A DNA stretch of 64,000 bases from Flavobacteriaceae bacterium (GTDB taxonomy: Bacteria; Bacteroidota; Bacteroidia; Flavobacteriales; Flavobacteriaceae), in assembly GCA_013043685.1 (NCBI GenBank), contig JABDNT010000016.1, positions 1 to 64,000 of the forward strand. Reading direction: 5' to 3'. Positions within the stretch are counted from its first letter, which is position 1. Each line of letters opens with the position of its first letter. Of this stretch, positions 43,163 to 51,356 are shown piece after piece. The notes under the pieces are model-generated. The model saw only the letters and a list, made by a program, of their open reading frames with translations, searched no databases and had not been told where the DNA came from. The position numbers were made by a program, and so were the translations under genes.

Positions 43163-44433
43163 GGCCTTCTAAAGGGTCTAATTATTAGCCTCGCGGCTTT
43201 ATCGTAGTTGATATAATTATAGGTCCAGTTAAAAAAGGTGACCACCCTGTTTCGAAAACCTACGAGGAAGAACAGGTGTACCACCATCCATAGAAGCCAG
43301 GCAAAGGCTCCTCCGAAATGCATTTTCTTTATATCGGCCACAGCCTTATTGCGGCCAATAGTGGCCATGGTTCCTTTATCACGGTATTCAAAAGGTTTCA
43401 TCTCCTTGCCCTTTAAAGCTCTGGTTATATTCGTTGCGAGCCTTCTACCCTGTTGAATTGCGGGTTGCGCAACCTGAGGATGACCAGAAGGATAAGCGCT
43501 GGTTTTCATGAGCGCTATGTCTCCCAGTGCATAGATATTATTATATCCTTCGATGAGGTTGAATTCATTCACCTTATATCGATTTTGTTTTTCCAGCAAC
43601 GCAGATCCATTAATCCCTTTTACTGGAGCTCCGGTTACTCCGGCAGCCCATATGAATGTAGCTGCTTCGAAGGTTCTCCCATCCACAGTAGATACAGTTT
43701 TACCGTCGTAAGATTTCACCAGGGTATTAAGATGAACTTTTACACCCATAGCTTCTAAAAACCTTTTGGCCTTTTCAGAAGCGAAGGAGCTCATTGGAGA
43801 AAGCACCCTCTCACTTCCTTCCACCAAATGCACCTGCATATCTTCTCTCTCAATAAAAGGATAATCATTTTTTAAGATACTCTTTCTGAATTCCGCCAAT
43901 GCTCCGGCCAACTCAACACCCGTAGGACCCGCTCCGGCGATCACAAAATTCAGGAGGCATTTACGTTCTTCGGGATCATCGGAAATATCTGCTTTTTCAA
44001 TATTCTGAAGCATTAAGCTTCGAATATTTAATGCCTGTGGAACATTCTTCATAGGCATACTATGCGTTTCAATGGATGTATTTCCGAAGTAATTAGTTCG
44101 GGTTCCTGTGGCGATGACCAGGTAATCGTAGCTTAGCTCTCCAACAGTTGTTTTTACGGTATTCGATTCGGTATCTATGCCCTCTACCTCTGCCATACGG
44201 AAATGAAAATCGTCGTGTTTCCTGAATATCTTCCGCAGCGGATACGCTATGGAGTCAGGTTCGAGGCCAGCAGTGGATACCTGGTATAGCAGTGGTTGAA
44301 ATGTGTGATAATTGTTTCGGTCGAAAAGGACTACCTGGGCTTGTATGTTCTTAAGCTTTCGAATGAAAGAGATTCCTGCAAAACCTCCACCTATCACAAC
44401 GATGCGCGGTTTCTCAGTATTAGGAATATTCAT
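43159..44433 (-). CDS. ndh: Type II NADH dehydrogenase (NDH-2-like NAD(P)/FAD oxidoreductase)
   Basis: Membrane-associated flavoprotein that passes electrons from NADH to quinone without pumping protons. 424 aa from the ATG at 44431-44433 (MNIPNTEKPRIVVIGGGFAG); the frame extends upstream but with non-homologous residues. FAD site: VVIGGGFAGISFIRKL (~12-27). NADH site: VIAGAGPTGVELAGALAE (~160-177). A third FAD motif is IYALGDIALM (~292-301). A C-terminal hydrophobic segment (FAWLLWMVVHLFFLVGF, ~370-386) explains membrane binding. It is convergent with the repeat-protein gene. The assignment to NDH-2 rests on motif order, length and the C-terminal anchor. Confidence 0.92.
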   Translation of the reverse strand: MNIPNTEKPRIVVIGGGFAGISFIRKLKNIQAQVVLFDRNNYHTFQPLLYQVSTAGLEPDSIAYPLRKIFRKHDDFHFRMAEVEGIDTESNTVKTTVGELSYDYLVIATGTRTNYFGNTSIETHSMPMKNVPQALNIRSLMLQNIEKADISDDPEERKCLLNFVIAGAGPTGVELAGALAEFRKSILKNDYPFIEREDMQVHLVEGSERVLSPMSSFASEKAKRFLEAMGVKVHLNTLVKSYDGKTVSTVDGRTFEAATFIWAAGVTGAPVKGINGSALLEKQNRYKVNEFNLIEGYNNIYALGDIALMKTSAYPSGHPQVAQPAIQQGRRLATNITRALKGKEMKPFEYRDKGTMATIGRNKAVADIKKMHFGGAFAWLLWMVVHLFFLVGFRNRVVTFFNWTYNYINYDKAARLIIRPFRRP

Positions 44434-44557
44434 AGAAGAATTATATAATATAAAATTACAATAAGTAAATCCCTTAGCGTAAAAAACCATCTATTTTTAA
44501 GAAATTTGTAACAATGTAGACTACACACTTACTAATTCAACAGCTAACAAGGAACCA

Positions 44558-45052
44558 TTGACTAAGGAACTGGAACATAATTTTGTTGCCCAACTTGAGG
44601 AGAATCAGAATATTGTACACAAGATCTGCCGGTTGTATACCAACGACAGTGATTCACACAATGACCTGTTTCAGGAAATAACCATTCAGTTGTGGCGTGC
44701 ATATCCCAAATTCAGAGGGGATTCTAAGTTCAGTACCTGGATGTACAGGGTGGCGCTAAATACGGCCATTACCCTGTACAGAAAAAGTAAAAGAAGGGTT
44801 CAGACCCAGAATTATGAAGGGGTTAGTTTTAAAATTAGTGCCGAGGCATACGATGATACTGTAGAGCAGCAACTCAAGTTAATGTACAAGGCCGTTAAAA
44901 ATTTAAATGATATCGACAAAGCTTTGGTCTTCCTTTATCTGGAGGACAAGTCCTACAAGGAAATTGCAGAAACTCTTGGTATTAGCGAAGTTAATTCAAG
45001 GGTGAAGATGAACCGGATAAAAGAAAAGCTTAGAAAAATTTTAAATCCGTAA
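44558..45052 (+). CDS. ECF-type RNA polymerase sigma factor
   Basis: A 164-aa sigma factor. Region 2 (~25-85): NDLFQEITIQLWRAYPKFRGDSKFSTWMYRVALNTAI, with the core-binding DxxxE and the -10 recognition helix. Region 4 (~105-160): LKLMYKAVKNLNDIDKALVFLYLEDKSYKEIAETLGISEVNSRVKMNRIKEKLRKIL, a helix-turn-helix. The start is a TTG at 44558, giving the expected N-terminus; no ATG is in frame before region 2. The next gene, 5 bp downstream, encodes a membrane protein that is a candidate anti-sigma or regulator. Promoter region contains tgtaacaatgt at 44507-44517. Confidence 0.93.
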   Translation: MTKELEHNFVAQLEENQNIVHKICRLYTNDSDSHNDLFQEITIQLWRAYPKFRGDSKFSTWMYRVALNTAITLYRKSKRRVQTQNYEGVSFKISAEAYDDTVEQQLKLMYKAVKNLNDIDKALVFLYLEDKSYKEIAETLGISEVNSRVKMNRIKEKLRKILNP

Positions 45053-45057
45053 GTGAT

Positions 45058-45705
45058 ATGGATGAATTAGAAGTATTAAAGAAAGAATGGCAAACCAGGG
45101 AGCAGGAGTTCCCTAAACTGTCGTCAAAAGAGATTTACCCAATGTTATTGAGAAAATCCTCCTCACTGGTGAAATGGATTTTCTATATCAGCATAGCTGA
45201 GCTTATCTTGTGGACCTCCCTGGCCTTTGTGGCACCGGAATCCAGTAAACAGATCAATGAGGCTATGGGGCTTAAAACCACACTGCTGGTAGTGAGTGTT
45301 ATTGGTTACGTTATTACCTTTATATTCATCTATTTATTTTACAAGAACTACAAGTCCATACAGGTTACAGACTCGATAAAAAATCTAATGGCCAGTATTC
45401 TGAGAACTCGGAAGACCGTTCGCTATTTTGTATACTACAATATTGGAGCAGCTATTCTATTGCTCACTTTCACAAATATCTATTACTATTCAAAAAAGGA
45501 GACTTTGTACGAGACATTTTCAAAGTATAGCGAGGATTACGCTGCTATACCTTCGGAAAGTTTTACAACGATCTTCTTTACCGCTCAAATTATAGTAGGG
45601 GTCTTGCTTATACTTTTCCTGATAGTCTTTTACAGATTGGTCTATGGAATTCTATTAAGAAGGCTAAAACGAAATTATAAGGAACTGAAGAAGATCGAGA
45701 TTTAA
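45058..45705 (+). CDS. Four-span membrane protein partner of sigma factor
   Basis: A 215-aa protein with a charged N-terminal helix (1-38, MDELEVLKKEWQTREQEFPKL) and four membrane segments at about 40-58, 73-95, 122-143 and 170-195, ending in a basic tail. The gene begins 5 bp after the ECF sigma stop, an arrangement conserved in Flavobacteriia, so regulation of the sigma factor is the most likely role; no ZAS zinc-finger motif is seen. Databases sometimes call such proteins beta-carotene monooxygenase, which the sequence does not support. Its stop overlaps the convergent acyltransferase gene by 4 bp. Confidence 0.72.
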   Translation: MDELEVLKKEWQTREQEFPKLSSKEIYPMLLRKSSSLVKWIFYISIAELILWTSLAFVAPESSKQINEAMGLKTTLLVVSVIGYVITFIFIYLFYKNYKSIQVTDSIKNLMASILRTRKTVRYFVYYNIGAAILLLTFTNIYYYSKKETLYETFSKYSEDYAAIPSESFTTIFFTAQIIVGVLLILFLIVFYRLVYGILLRRLKRNYKELKKIEI

Positions 45706-46553
45706 TTTTCGCCCAGCTCTTTTTCCTCTTTTATCTTTTTTTGCTTTTTTTCCTTACGCCATTGGCGTTCCTTATTCAATTCCTCGCGTATCAGCAACTC
45801 CTCTTCAGGAATTACCTTAAGGAAAGACGGATGTTGTTCAATAGCATATTCAAGTTTCTTAACTATATCTTGAATACTGTCATTTTCATAATCAATATCC
45901 AACGGTTGCTTGATTTCCATCGACTGAAGAATCCCTTTCTTCTTGGTTCGCAATCCCTTTCTATCGAAAGACCTTCTGAAACCATCTATCACTATAGGCA
46001 CAACGAGTGGCTTATTCTCTTTAATAATAAAGGCCGTTCCCCGTCGTATTGGCTTCCAGGGTTTCGTAGTCCCCTGTGGGAATGTAATCACCCAGCCGTC
46101 GTTTAAAGCTTTTGAAATATTGCTAACATCGCTCATTTTCACCTGTCTATTCACTTCCTTACCCTCTGCGCGCCAGGTCCTGTCAATACTCACCGATCCA
46201 GTATAGGCAAGGATCTTGGGAAGCAATCCCGATTGCATGGTTTCTCGAGCGGCTACGAAGTATATATTGAGCTTCGGATTCCAGAGGTAACCAATATTTT
46301 TAATGCTGTCTACCCTTCCACTGAGGCTGGCGTTGAATACATGGAACATGGCCACCACGTCCGCGAAATAAGTTTGATGATTAGAAACGAAAAGTACATT
46401 GTTTTCAGGTAATTGAGTGATGATCTCACTCCCTTCTATCTGAAGTTGGTTGAAGCCTTTAAACCTCCTGTGGGTGAGAGCACCCAGAATACGTATCAGC
46501 CATTTCTTAAGAAAAAGTATATGCCCGAAAGGATTTTTTTTAAAAAGCCCCAT
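45702..46553 (-). CDS. Lysophospholipid acyltransferase, PlsC family
   Basis: A 283-aa acyltransferase that probably transfers an acyl chain to lysophosphatidate or a related lipid. The catalytic motif is NHQTYFAD, His59 and Asp65, with five rather than four residues between. The third motif reads FPQGTT (~160), a variant of FPEGT. A hydrophobic/basic N-terminus (FLKKWLIRILGALTHRRF) favours membrane attachment, and the C-terminus is a highly charged lysine/glutamate helix. I prefer the ATG at 46551-46553; a TTG two codons earlier also exists. It is convergent with the sigma partner gene (4-bp overlap) and lies downstream of the Nudix gene. Confidence 0.86.
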   Translation of the reverse strand: MGLFKKNPFGHILFLKKWLIRILGALTHRRFKGFNQLQIEGSEIITQLPENNVLFVSNHQTYFADVVAMFHVFNASLSGRVDSIKNIGYLWNPKLNIYFVAARETMQSGLLPKILAYTGSVSIDRTWRAEGKEVNRQVKMSDVSNISKALNDGWVITFPQGTTKPWKPIRRGTAFIIKENKPLVVPIVIDGFRRSFDRKGLRTKKKGILQSMEIKQPLDIDYENDSIQDIVKKLEYAIEQHPSFLKVIPEEELLIREELNKERQWRKEKKQKKIKEEKELGEN

Positions 46554-46623
46554 AATCAATGTTCCTAAAATTGTATGACTTACCGTACAGCAAGCAGCCG
46601 TGCAAATATATGAAAATCGGTAC

Positions 46624-47265
46624 TTACAGGCTTTTTTTAAATAATTGTCGTACTTCGTTCAGCATCATTGCAGTAGCACCCCAAACAATATGCTCCTGCA
46701 ATTTGAAAGCCGGTACATCAATGCTTTTTGCATACGAGGTGCTGAGGTTTTTCTTTATAAGAATACCATCATCCATAAACTCGGTAAGCGGTACTTCGAT
46801 AATGTCTTCAACTTCAGATTCCTGCGGAATGAAAGTCGGATTTACGGCAGTCAAACCCAGATAAGGTTTCACAATATAGTTACTTGGAGGAATGAATAAT
46901 TCGGTGAGTTCCCGTATTACCGAAATGGTATGGGAAGGCACGCCCACTTCTTCTTGGGTCTCGCGCAGGGCAGTATCCTGAAAGGTTGTATCCACCTCTT
47001 CGAATTTTCCGCCCGGAAAACCAACCTGAGCAGAATGAACGCCTTTATACGTCTTTCTGAGGATAAGCACAAAATGTGTCTGATTTAGTTCCGACGGATA
47101 GAAAAGCATGAGTACGCCTGCTTTCTTAGCCGATTGAGCCATGTGAGCCAGGCGTTTTAATTCAAGTAATCGCTCCATTGGTGCCATTTCCATATGAGAA
47201 TCCTCACCGGGAAGTGGCATTTTTTTTATTTTTACGATCGCAGATTGAAATGCTGAAAAATTCAT
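46624..47265 (-). CDS. CoA pyrophosphatase-like Nudix hydrolase
   Basis: A 213-aa Nudix hydrolase. The Nudix box is GGKFEEVDTTFQDTALRETQEEVG, matching GX5EX7REUXEEXGU, and is preceded by GVHSAQVGFPGG, which fits the CoA-pyrophosphatase subgroup (NUDT7-like). The expected reaction is cleavage of CoA or its derivatives to phosphopantetheine and 3',5'-ADP. The N-terminus MNFSAFQSAIVKIKKMPLPGE looks like the normal family start, which places the start codon two bases from that of the divergent cyclophilin gene; an internal ATG at 47218-47220 is the alternative. Confidence 0.88.
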   Translation of the reverse strand: MNFSAFQSAIVKIKKMPLPGEDSHMEMAPMERLLELKRLAHMAQSAKKAGVLMLFYPSELNQTHFVLILRKTYKGVHSAQVGFPGGKFEEVDTTFQDTALRETQEEVGVPSHTISVIRELTELFIPPSNYIVKPYLGLTAVNPTFIPQESEVEDIIEVPLTEFMDDGILIKKNLSTSYAKSIDVPAFKLQEHIVWGATAMMLNEVRQLFKKSL

Positions 47266-47267
47266 TT

Positions 47268-48008
47268 ATGAAATACCTATCATTTTACACCCTGATACTG
47301 TTCAGTATATTCACAGCTTGTGAAGATAACAAAAAGACCTCTGTCGAGAAAACCAGCGACCCCTCTTCAGATATAATTGTTGTAGATAGTCTTATTAAGG
47401 ATGAAGTACCGGAAAAGGTTCAGGAAAATGAGGGTATTAAGGATACAACCTATCCTTTGCTAACCAATGAAAATGTGGTTGATTTTCTAACGGAATACGG
47501 TAAGGAGAATCCCGAAACCAGGGTGCGCATAAGCACTACGCATGGCGATATTGATATTGAGTTGTATAGGGATACTCCTTTACACCGCGCCAATTTTATC
47601 TATTTGGTGAAACAAAATTACTTCTACGGAACTTTTTTTCACAGGGTGGTTCCAAATTTCATCATTCAGGCGGGAAACAGCGACAATCGTACAACCACCC
47701 GAAAAAGAGCCCAAATAGGCAAGGACTATTTGCTTCCAGCTGAGTTAAACAATAACAGAATTCACCAATACGGAACAATTTCGGGCGCTAAGGAATATCG
47801 TGAAAATCCCGATAAACGTACGGCCCCCTTCGAATTCTTCATCTTCCTGGGGCCTAAATCGGCCACCGGTCACCTGAATGGGAAGTATACAATTTTTGGC
47901 CGGGTTACTGGAGGTATGGAGGTAGTTAAGAAAATTGCCAATATGCCCTCAGATGACGGTGACTGGCCGTTGGAAAATATCTATATAGAAGCTAAAATTC
48001 TGCCTTAG
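47268..48008 (+). CDS. Cyclophilin-type peptidyl-prolyl isomerase lipoprotein
   Basis: Exported foldase, 246 aa, that isomerises proline peptide bonds. The signal peptide MKYLSFYTLILFSIFTAC ends with a lipobox (lipid Cys18). An acidic linker (~20-80) is followed by the cyclophilin domain (~85-245): IDIELYRDTPLHRANFIYLVKQNYFYGTFFHRVVPNFIIQAG, then HLNGKYTIFGRVTGGMEVVKKI. Catalytic Arg of the FHRV motif is present. The ATG at 47268 is preferred over in-frame starts upstream at 47250 and 47178, which overlap the divergent Nudix gene. Confidence 0.91.
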   Translation: MKYLSFYTLILFSIFTACEDNKKTSVEKTSDPSSDIIVVDSLIKDEVPEKVQENEGIKDTTYPLLTNENVVDFLTEYGKENPETRVRISTTHGDIDIELYRDTPLHRANFIYLVKQNYFYGTFFHRVVPNFIIQAGNSDNRTTTRKRAQIGKDYLLPAELNNNRIHQYGTISGAKEYRENPDKRTAPFEFFIFLGPKSATGHLNGKYTIFGRVTGGMEVVKKIANMPSDDGDWPLENIYIEAKILP

Positions 48009-48023
48009 ATTGAAAGTGGTAAA

Positions 48024-48737
48024 CTACCGCTGCGTGTAGAAATTGTAATCCTGTATCACTTTGTTTACAAATGCCATGGGTGATCCTTCATATTTGATCT
48101 CCATCACATCGGAAACTTTAGCAGCCAGTTTAAGAATTACATTATGATTGCCGTCATATTTAGCGTCATTATACACCGATTTAATGGTTTGCATCTCGTT
48201 ATCATTGAATACTGTGACCTGGGGGTACATCGGCTCATAATCCTCGGGAATATCAACTAAAAGGGTCTGAGCAAGCGACATAGTAGGTTTTTCACTAATA
48301 ACGGTAGTAGTAGCAGCGATATCTCCTAATCGTTGCCCCTTACCATTCAGTAGAATGGTAACCAGGGCGAGAGCACCGCTCGTGAGAGTGAGATCAACAA
48401 TTCTCATAAGCCATCGGATAAGGTAATTGGAAAAGGCTGGCTTTGAACCGTCCACTTTCACCACTCGCAGTTTCATAACTCGTTTTCCGGGACTTTGTCC
48501 GTTCCAGAACATTTCAAAGAGCAAATGATACAGGAAAACAGGCAAACCCACCGTCATAATTACGATAAAAGACAGGTCATCATCCATCTCCAGCCACGAA
48601 AATAATATCACCATAATGATGATATATATGCCTATAATGATAGAATCGACCAGGTATGCTAAAATGCGGTCTCCAACACCCGCCACATTTTGTCTAATAT
48701 TGACATTTTGAGCGGTTTCTATTTGAAATTTATCCAT
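48024..48737 (-). CDS. RDD family membrane protein
   Basis: A 237-aa membrane protein. The RDD domain (~14-145) begins NVAGVGDRILAYLVDSIIIGIYIIIMVILF and contains NGQSPGKRVMKLRVVKVDG and RWLMRIVDLTLTSGALALVTILLNGKGQRLGDIAATTTVI. The C-terminal ~85 residues are soluble and lack a known domain (YPQVTVFNDNEMQTIKSVYNDAKYDGNHNVILKLAAKVSDVMEI). It is divergent from, and 37 bp before, the SpoIIM operon, with which it is commonly associated, so the two may share a control region. Confidence 0.88.
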   Translation of the reverse strand: MDKFQIETAQNVNIRQNVAGVGDRILAYLVDSIIIGIYIIIMVILFSWLEMDDDLSFIVIMTVGLPVFLYHLLFEMFWNGQSPGKRVMKLRVVKVDGSKPAFSNYLIRWLMRIVDLTLTSGALALVTILLNGKGQRLGDIAATTTVISEKPTMSLAQTLLVDIPEDYEPMYPQVTVFNDNEMQTIKSVYNDAKYDGNHNVILKLAAKVSDVMEIKYEGSPMAFVNKVIQDYNFYTQR

Positions 48738-48774
48738 TAAAACTGTTTCTTTGAAAATAAACTACGAAGGTACG

Positions 48775-49746
48775 ATGCGTGAAGCTGCTTTTGCTAAGCA
48801 AAATAAGGATAAATGGTTAAAATTTGAAAATGTTCTAAGGAATAATATTCAGATTTCCCCGGATGAGTTAAGCGCGCTTTATGTTGAGATCACAGACCAT
48901 CTCAGTTATGCACAGACCTTCTACCCCAATAGCAATACACTGAGATACCTCAACGGGCTTTCGGTATTGGCCCATCAAAAAATTTATAAGACCAAAAGGG
49001 AATCTCGATCGAGGATCATAACATTCTTTACCCAAGAATTTCCACTGTTCTTTTCCCAATATCAGAAGCAATTGCTGATATCATTTCTCACCTTCGCACT
49101 ATTTACTGTAGTAGGCGCTTACTCTTCTGCGACCGATGGAAACTTCGTGAGGCTGATCCTGGGGGATGGGTATGTGAATATGACACTCGATAATATTGAA
49201 AAAGGTGATCCAATGGCAGTCTACAAGGAAATGGGAGAAATGAACATGTTCCTGGGAATTACTATCAATAATATCCGGGTTGCCCTTTTTGCCTTCGGAT
49301 TGGGAATTTTTTTTTCCCTGGGGACCTTGTTCATCTTAATGCGAAATGCAATCATGCTAGGGTCATTTCAATACTTCTTTTACGACCATGGAATGCTTTG
49401 GGAAAGTGCCAGAACCATTTGGATCCATGGAACCATTGAAATTTCAGTGATCATTGTTGCGGGAGCGGCTGGATTGGTCTTCGGTAACGGATTGCTTTTT
49501 CCAGGTACTTATAGTAGGTTACAATCCTTTATACGAGGTGCGAAGGATGGTGTAAAGATCCTTATTAGTACCATCCCGTTTTTTATAATAGCCGGATTTC
49601 TAGAGGGATTTGTTACGAGGCACACGGAAATGCCCGATTGGCTTGCCATATTAATCATAGGTGGCTCCTTGTTCCTTATATTATTCTATTATGTTATATA
49701 CCCCATAAAACTTAAGAAAAAGCATGGACGAATTCATACAATTTAA
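48775..49746 (+). CDS. SpoIIM (stage II sporulation protein M) family membrane protein
   Basis: A 323-aa integral membrane protein. After a soluble N-terminal part (1-95, REAAFAKQNKDKWLKFENVL), five or more membrane segments follow, with the DUF95/SpoIIM signature NNIRVALFAFGLGIFFSLGTLFILMRNAIMLGSFQYFFYDHG and HGTIEISVIIVAGAAGLVFGNGLLFPG. In non-sporulating Bacteroidota these genes stand at the head of DUF4129/MoxR/DUF58 operons. The ATG at 48775 is preceded by gaagg and begins the conserved MREAAF; a TTG at 48751 is an alternative. It overlaps the next gene by 23 bp. Confidence 0.88.
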   Translation: MREAAFAKQNKDKWLKFENVLRNNIQISPDELSALYVEITDHLSYAQTFYPNSNTLRYLNGLSVLAHQKIYKTKRESRSRIITFFTQEFPLFFSQYQKQLLISFLTFALFTVVGAYSSATDGNFVRLILGDGYVNMTLDNIEKGDPMAVYKEMGEMNMFLGITINNIRVALFAFGLGIFFSLGTLFILMRNAIMLGSFQYFFYDHGMLWESARTIWIHGTIEISVIIVAGAAGLVFGNGLLFPGTYSRLQSFIRGAKDGVKILISTIPFFIIAGFLEGFVTRHTEMPDWLAILIIGGSLFLILFYYVIYPIKLKKKHGRIHTI

Positions 49747-50596
49747 AAGAAGCCGTGATCTGGGAAGGATCATCACGGATATCTTTAAATTTCTGCGGCA
49801 CAATTATAAGGTATTGTTTGGGCTGATCTTCAGGATTGCGGGACCTGCATTAATACTTCTGGTAGTGGCATATGTGTTTTACATGGAGTCTGCTATGAAT
49901 GCATTCGATCCTTATGCCAGTGACCCCGATCTTAGTGGTGGATTTGTTTCATTGTTAGGATCCCTCCTTGTTTTCTTATTAGCTGCAGGATTATATTATG
50001 CCTTGCTATATGGTACCGTTCTTAATTGTATAAAATCCTATGTAAACAATAAGGGTGTTATAGATAAAACTGAGGTTATTTCGGGTGTAAAGGAGAATTT
50101 TTGGGGACTCATAGGATTGAGTATTCTTAACGGACTAATCGTTGGTGCCGGGCTTATGGTATGCTTTTTTCCGGGAGTTTATCTGGGGGTTGTAGTAATT
50201 ACAACCTATATGATCATGGTATTTGAAAAAAGAGGCGCGTCAGATTCTATTAGCTATAGTTTCGAACTCATAAAAGGACAATGGTGGACCACGTTCGCCA
50301 CATTGATCGTTGTGTGGGTTATTTATTATGTGGTACTGTTTATTTTCCAGGTTCCCCAATACATTTACTTTTTCACGAAAGAGTTTACAGTTAGTGAGAC
50401 CTATATAGAGGGCAGCCCTGTAGAGGCCTTCGACTGGATCGACATGGCATTAAGTTCCTTTGGCGTTATTGCTCAATATTTATTACAAACTTTTTTAGTT
50501 CTTGCTTCGGCTTTTATTTATTTCAATCTAAACGAAAAGAAAAATTTTACCGGTACCATGGAAACTATAGAATCCCTGGGTAATCGCGAAGAATAA
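49724..50596 (+). CDS. Polytopic membrane protein of the MoxR/DUF58 operon
   Basis: A 290-aa protein with about six membrane segments: ~36-55 (LIFRIAGPALILLVVAYVFYM), 72-100, 130-155 (FWGLIGLSILNGLIVGAGLMVCFFPGVYLGVVVITTYMIM), 185-210 and 245-268. The N-terminal region FKRSRDLGRIITDIFKFLRHNY is a conserved amphipathic start seen in proteins at this operon position. Function is not known; a scaffold or transporter-like role in the envelope is inference. It overlaps SpoIIM by 23 bp and ends 1 bp before the DUF4129 gene. Confidence 0.78.
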   Translation: MDEFIQFKRSRDLGRIITDIFKFLRHNYKVLFGLIFRIAGPALILLVVAYVFYMESAMNAFDPYASDPDLSGGFVSLLGSLLVFLLAAGLYYALLYGTVLNCIKSYVNNKGVIDKTEVISGVKENFWGLIGLSILNGLIVGAGLMVCFFPGVYLGVVVITTYMIMVFEKRGASDSISYSFELIKGQWWTTFATLIVVWVIYYVVLFIFQVPQYIYFFTKEFTVSETYIEGSPVEAFDWIDMALSSFGVIAQYLLQTFLVLASAFIYFNLNEKKNFTGTMETIESLGNREE

Positions 50597-50597
50597 C

Positions 50598-51356
50598 ATG
50601 CGTATACTTTCATTAATTATTTTCATTTTTCTTCTGTTTGCTGAAGGCAAGGCTCAGGATCAAACCGGAGAGACCATAAAACCGGTGGTGGTGTACGATG
50701 AAGACCGCAACGTGGAACCACTGGATCTTGATGAAAACACGATCGATGAATTAAAGAAAGACGACGACTTTAATTATGAAGAGATTGAAGCTGCAGACAC
50801 GATCTGGGAGAAACTCTTAAGATGGATGGGTGAGATGTGGGATAGTTTCTGGAGATGGTTATTAGGCGACTATGAGGCCATTGGTTTCCTGGCTTTCATC
50901 ATTAAACTGCTACCCTACCTTATTATTGCCGGTATTGTCTTTTTTGTTATTTGGCTATTCTATAAATTGAATCCAGGTGCGCGATTCCTGAAATCGAAGG
51001 AAAAACCAGAGGTGTTTTTCACCGAAGAGGAAGAGATCATTCGTTCGAAGAATATTCAGGAACTTATTCAAAAGGCTTTGGAAGATAAAAATTTCCGTCT
51101 TGCCATTCGCTATTACTACCTACTGGTACTGAGAAAATTAACCAATGCTGAAATAATTACCTACGAATTCGATAAGACCAACAGCGAATACGTCTCAGAG
51201 ATCTCCTCTGAAGCTATTAGTGGACAATTCAGTAAAGTAACCACCCTCTACGATTATATCTGGTATGGGAGTTTTGATGTTACCGAAACCGATTTTGGCA
51301 TAGCTCAGAAGTCATTCAATACGCTTGTTCAACAAATACCTGAAGGCCATGAGTAA
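50598..51356 (+). CDS. DUF4129 domain membrane protein
   Basis: A 252-aa protein with signal peptide (1-20), an acidic ectodomain (~20-85) including WEKLLRWMGEMWDSFWRWLLGDYEA, one membrane segment (~97-118, IIKLLPYLIIAGIVFFVIWLFY) and a cytosolic DUF4129 domain (~145-240, IQELIQKALEDKNFRLAIRYYYLLVLRKLTNAEIITYEFDKTNSEYVSEI). It belongs to the MoxR/DUF58 operon, and its stop overlaps the DUF4350 start by 8 bp. Roles of this domain are unproven; a helper of envelope assembly is likely. Confidence 0.86.
   Translation: MRILSLIIFIFLLFAEGKAQDQTGETIKPVVVYDEDRNVEPLDLDENTIDELKKDDDFNYEEIEAADTIWEKLLRWMGEMWDSFWRWLLGDYEAIGFLAFIIKLLPYLIIAGIVFFVIWLFYKLNPGARFLKSKEKPEVFFTEEEEIIRSKNIQELIQKALEDKNFRLAIRYYYLLVLRKLTNAEIITYEFDKTNSEYVSEISSEAISGQFSKVTTLYDYIWYGSFDVTETDFGIAQKSFNTLVQQIPEGHE

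Noticed and set aside
45058-45705. Label beta-carotene monooxygenase for the sigma partner
   Set aside because: No iron-binding histidines of carotenoid oxygenases are present; it is a four-span protein coupled to a sigma gene.
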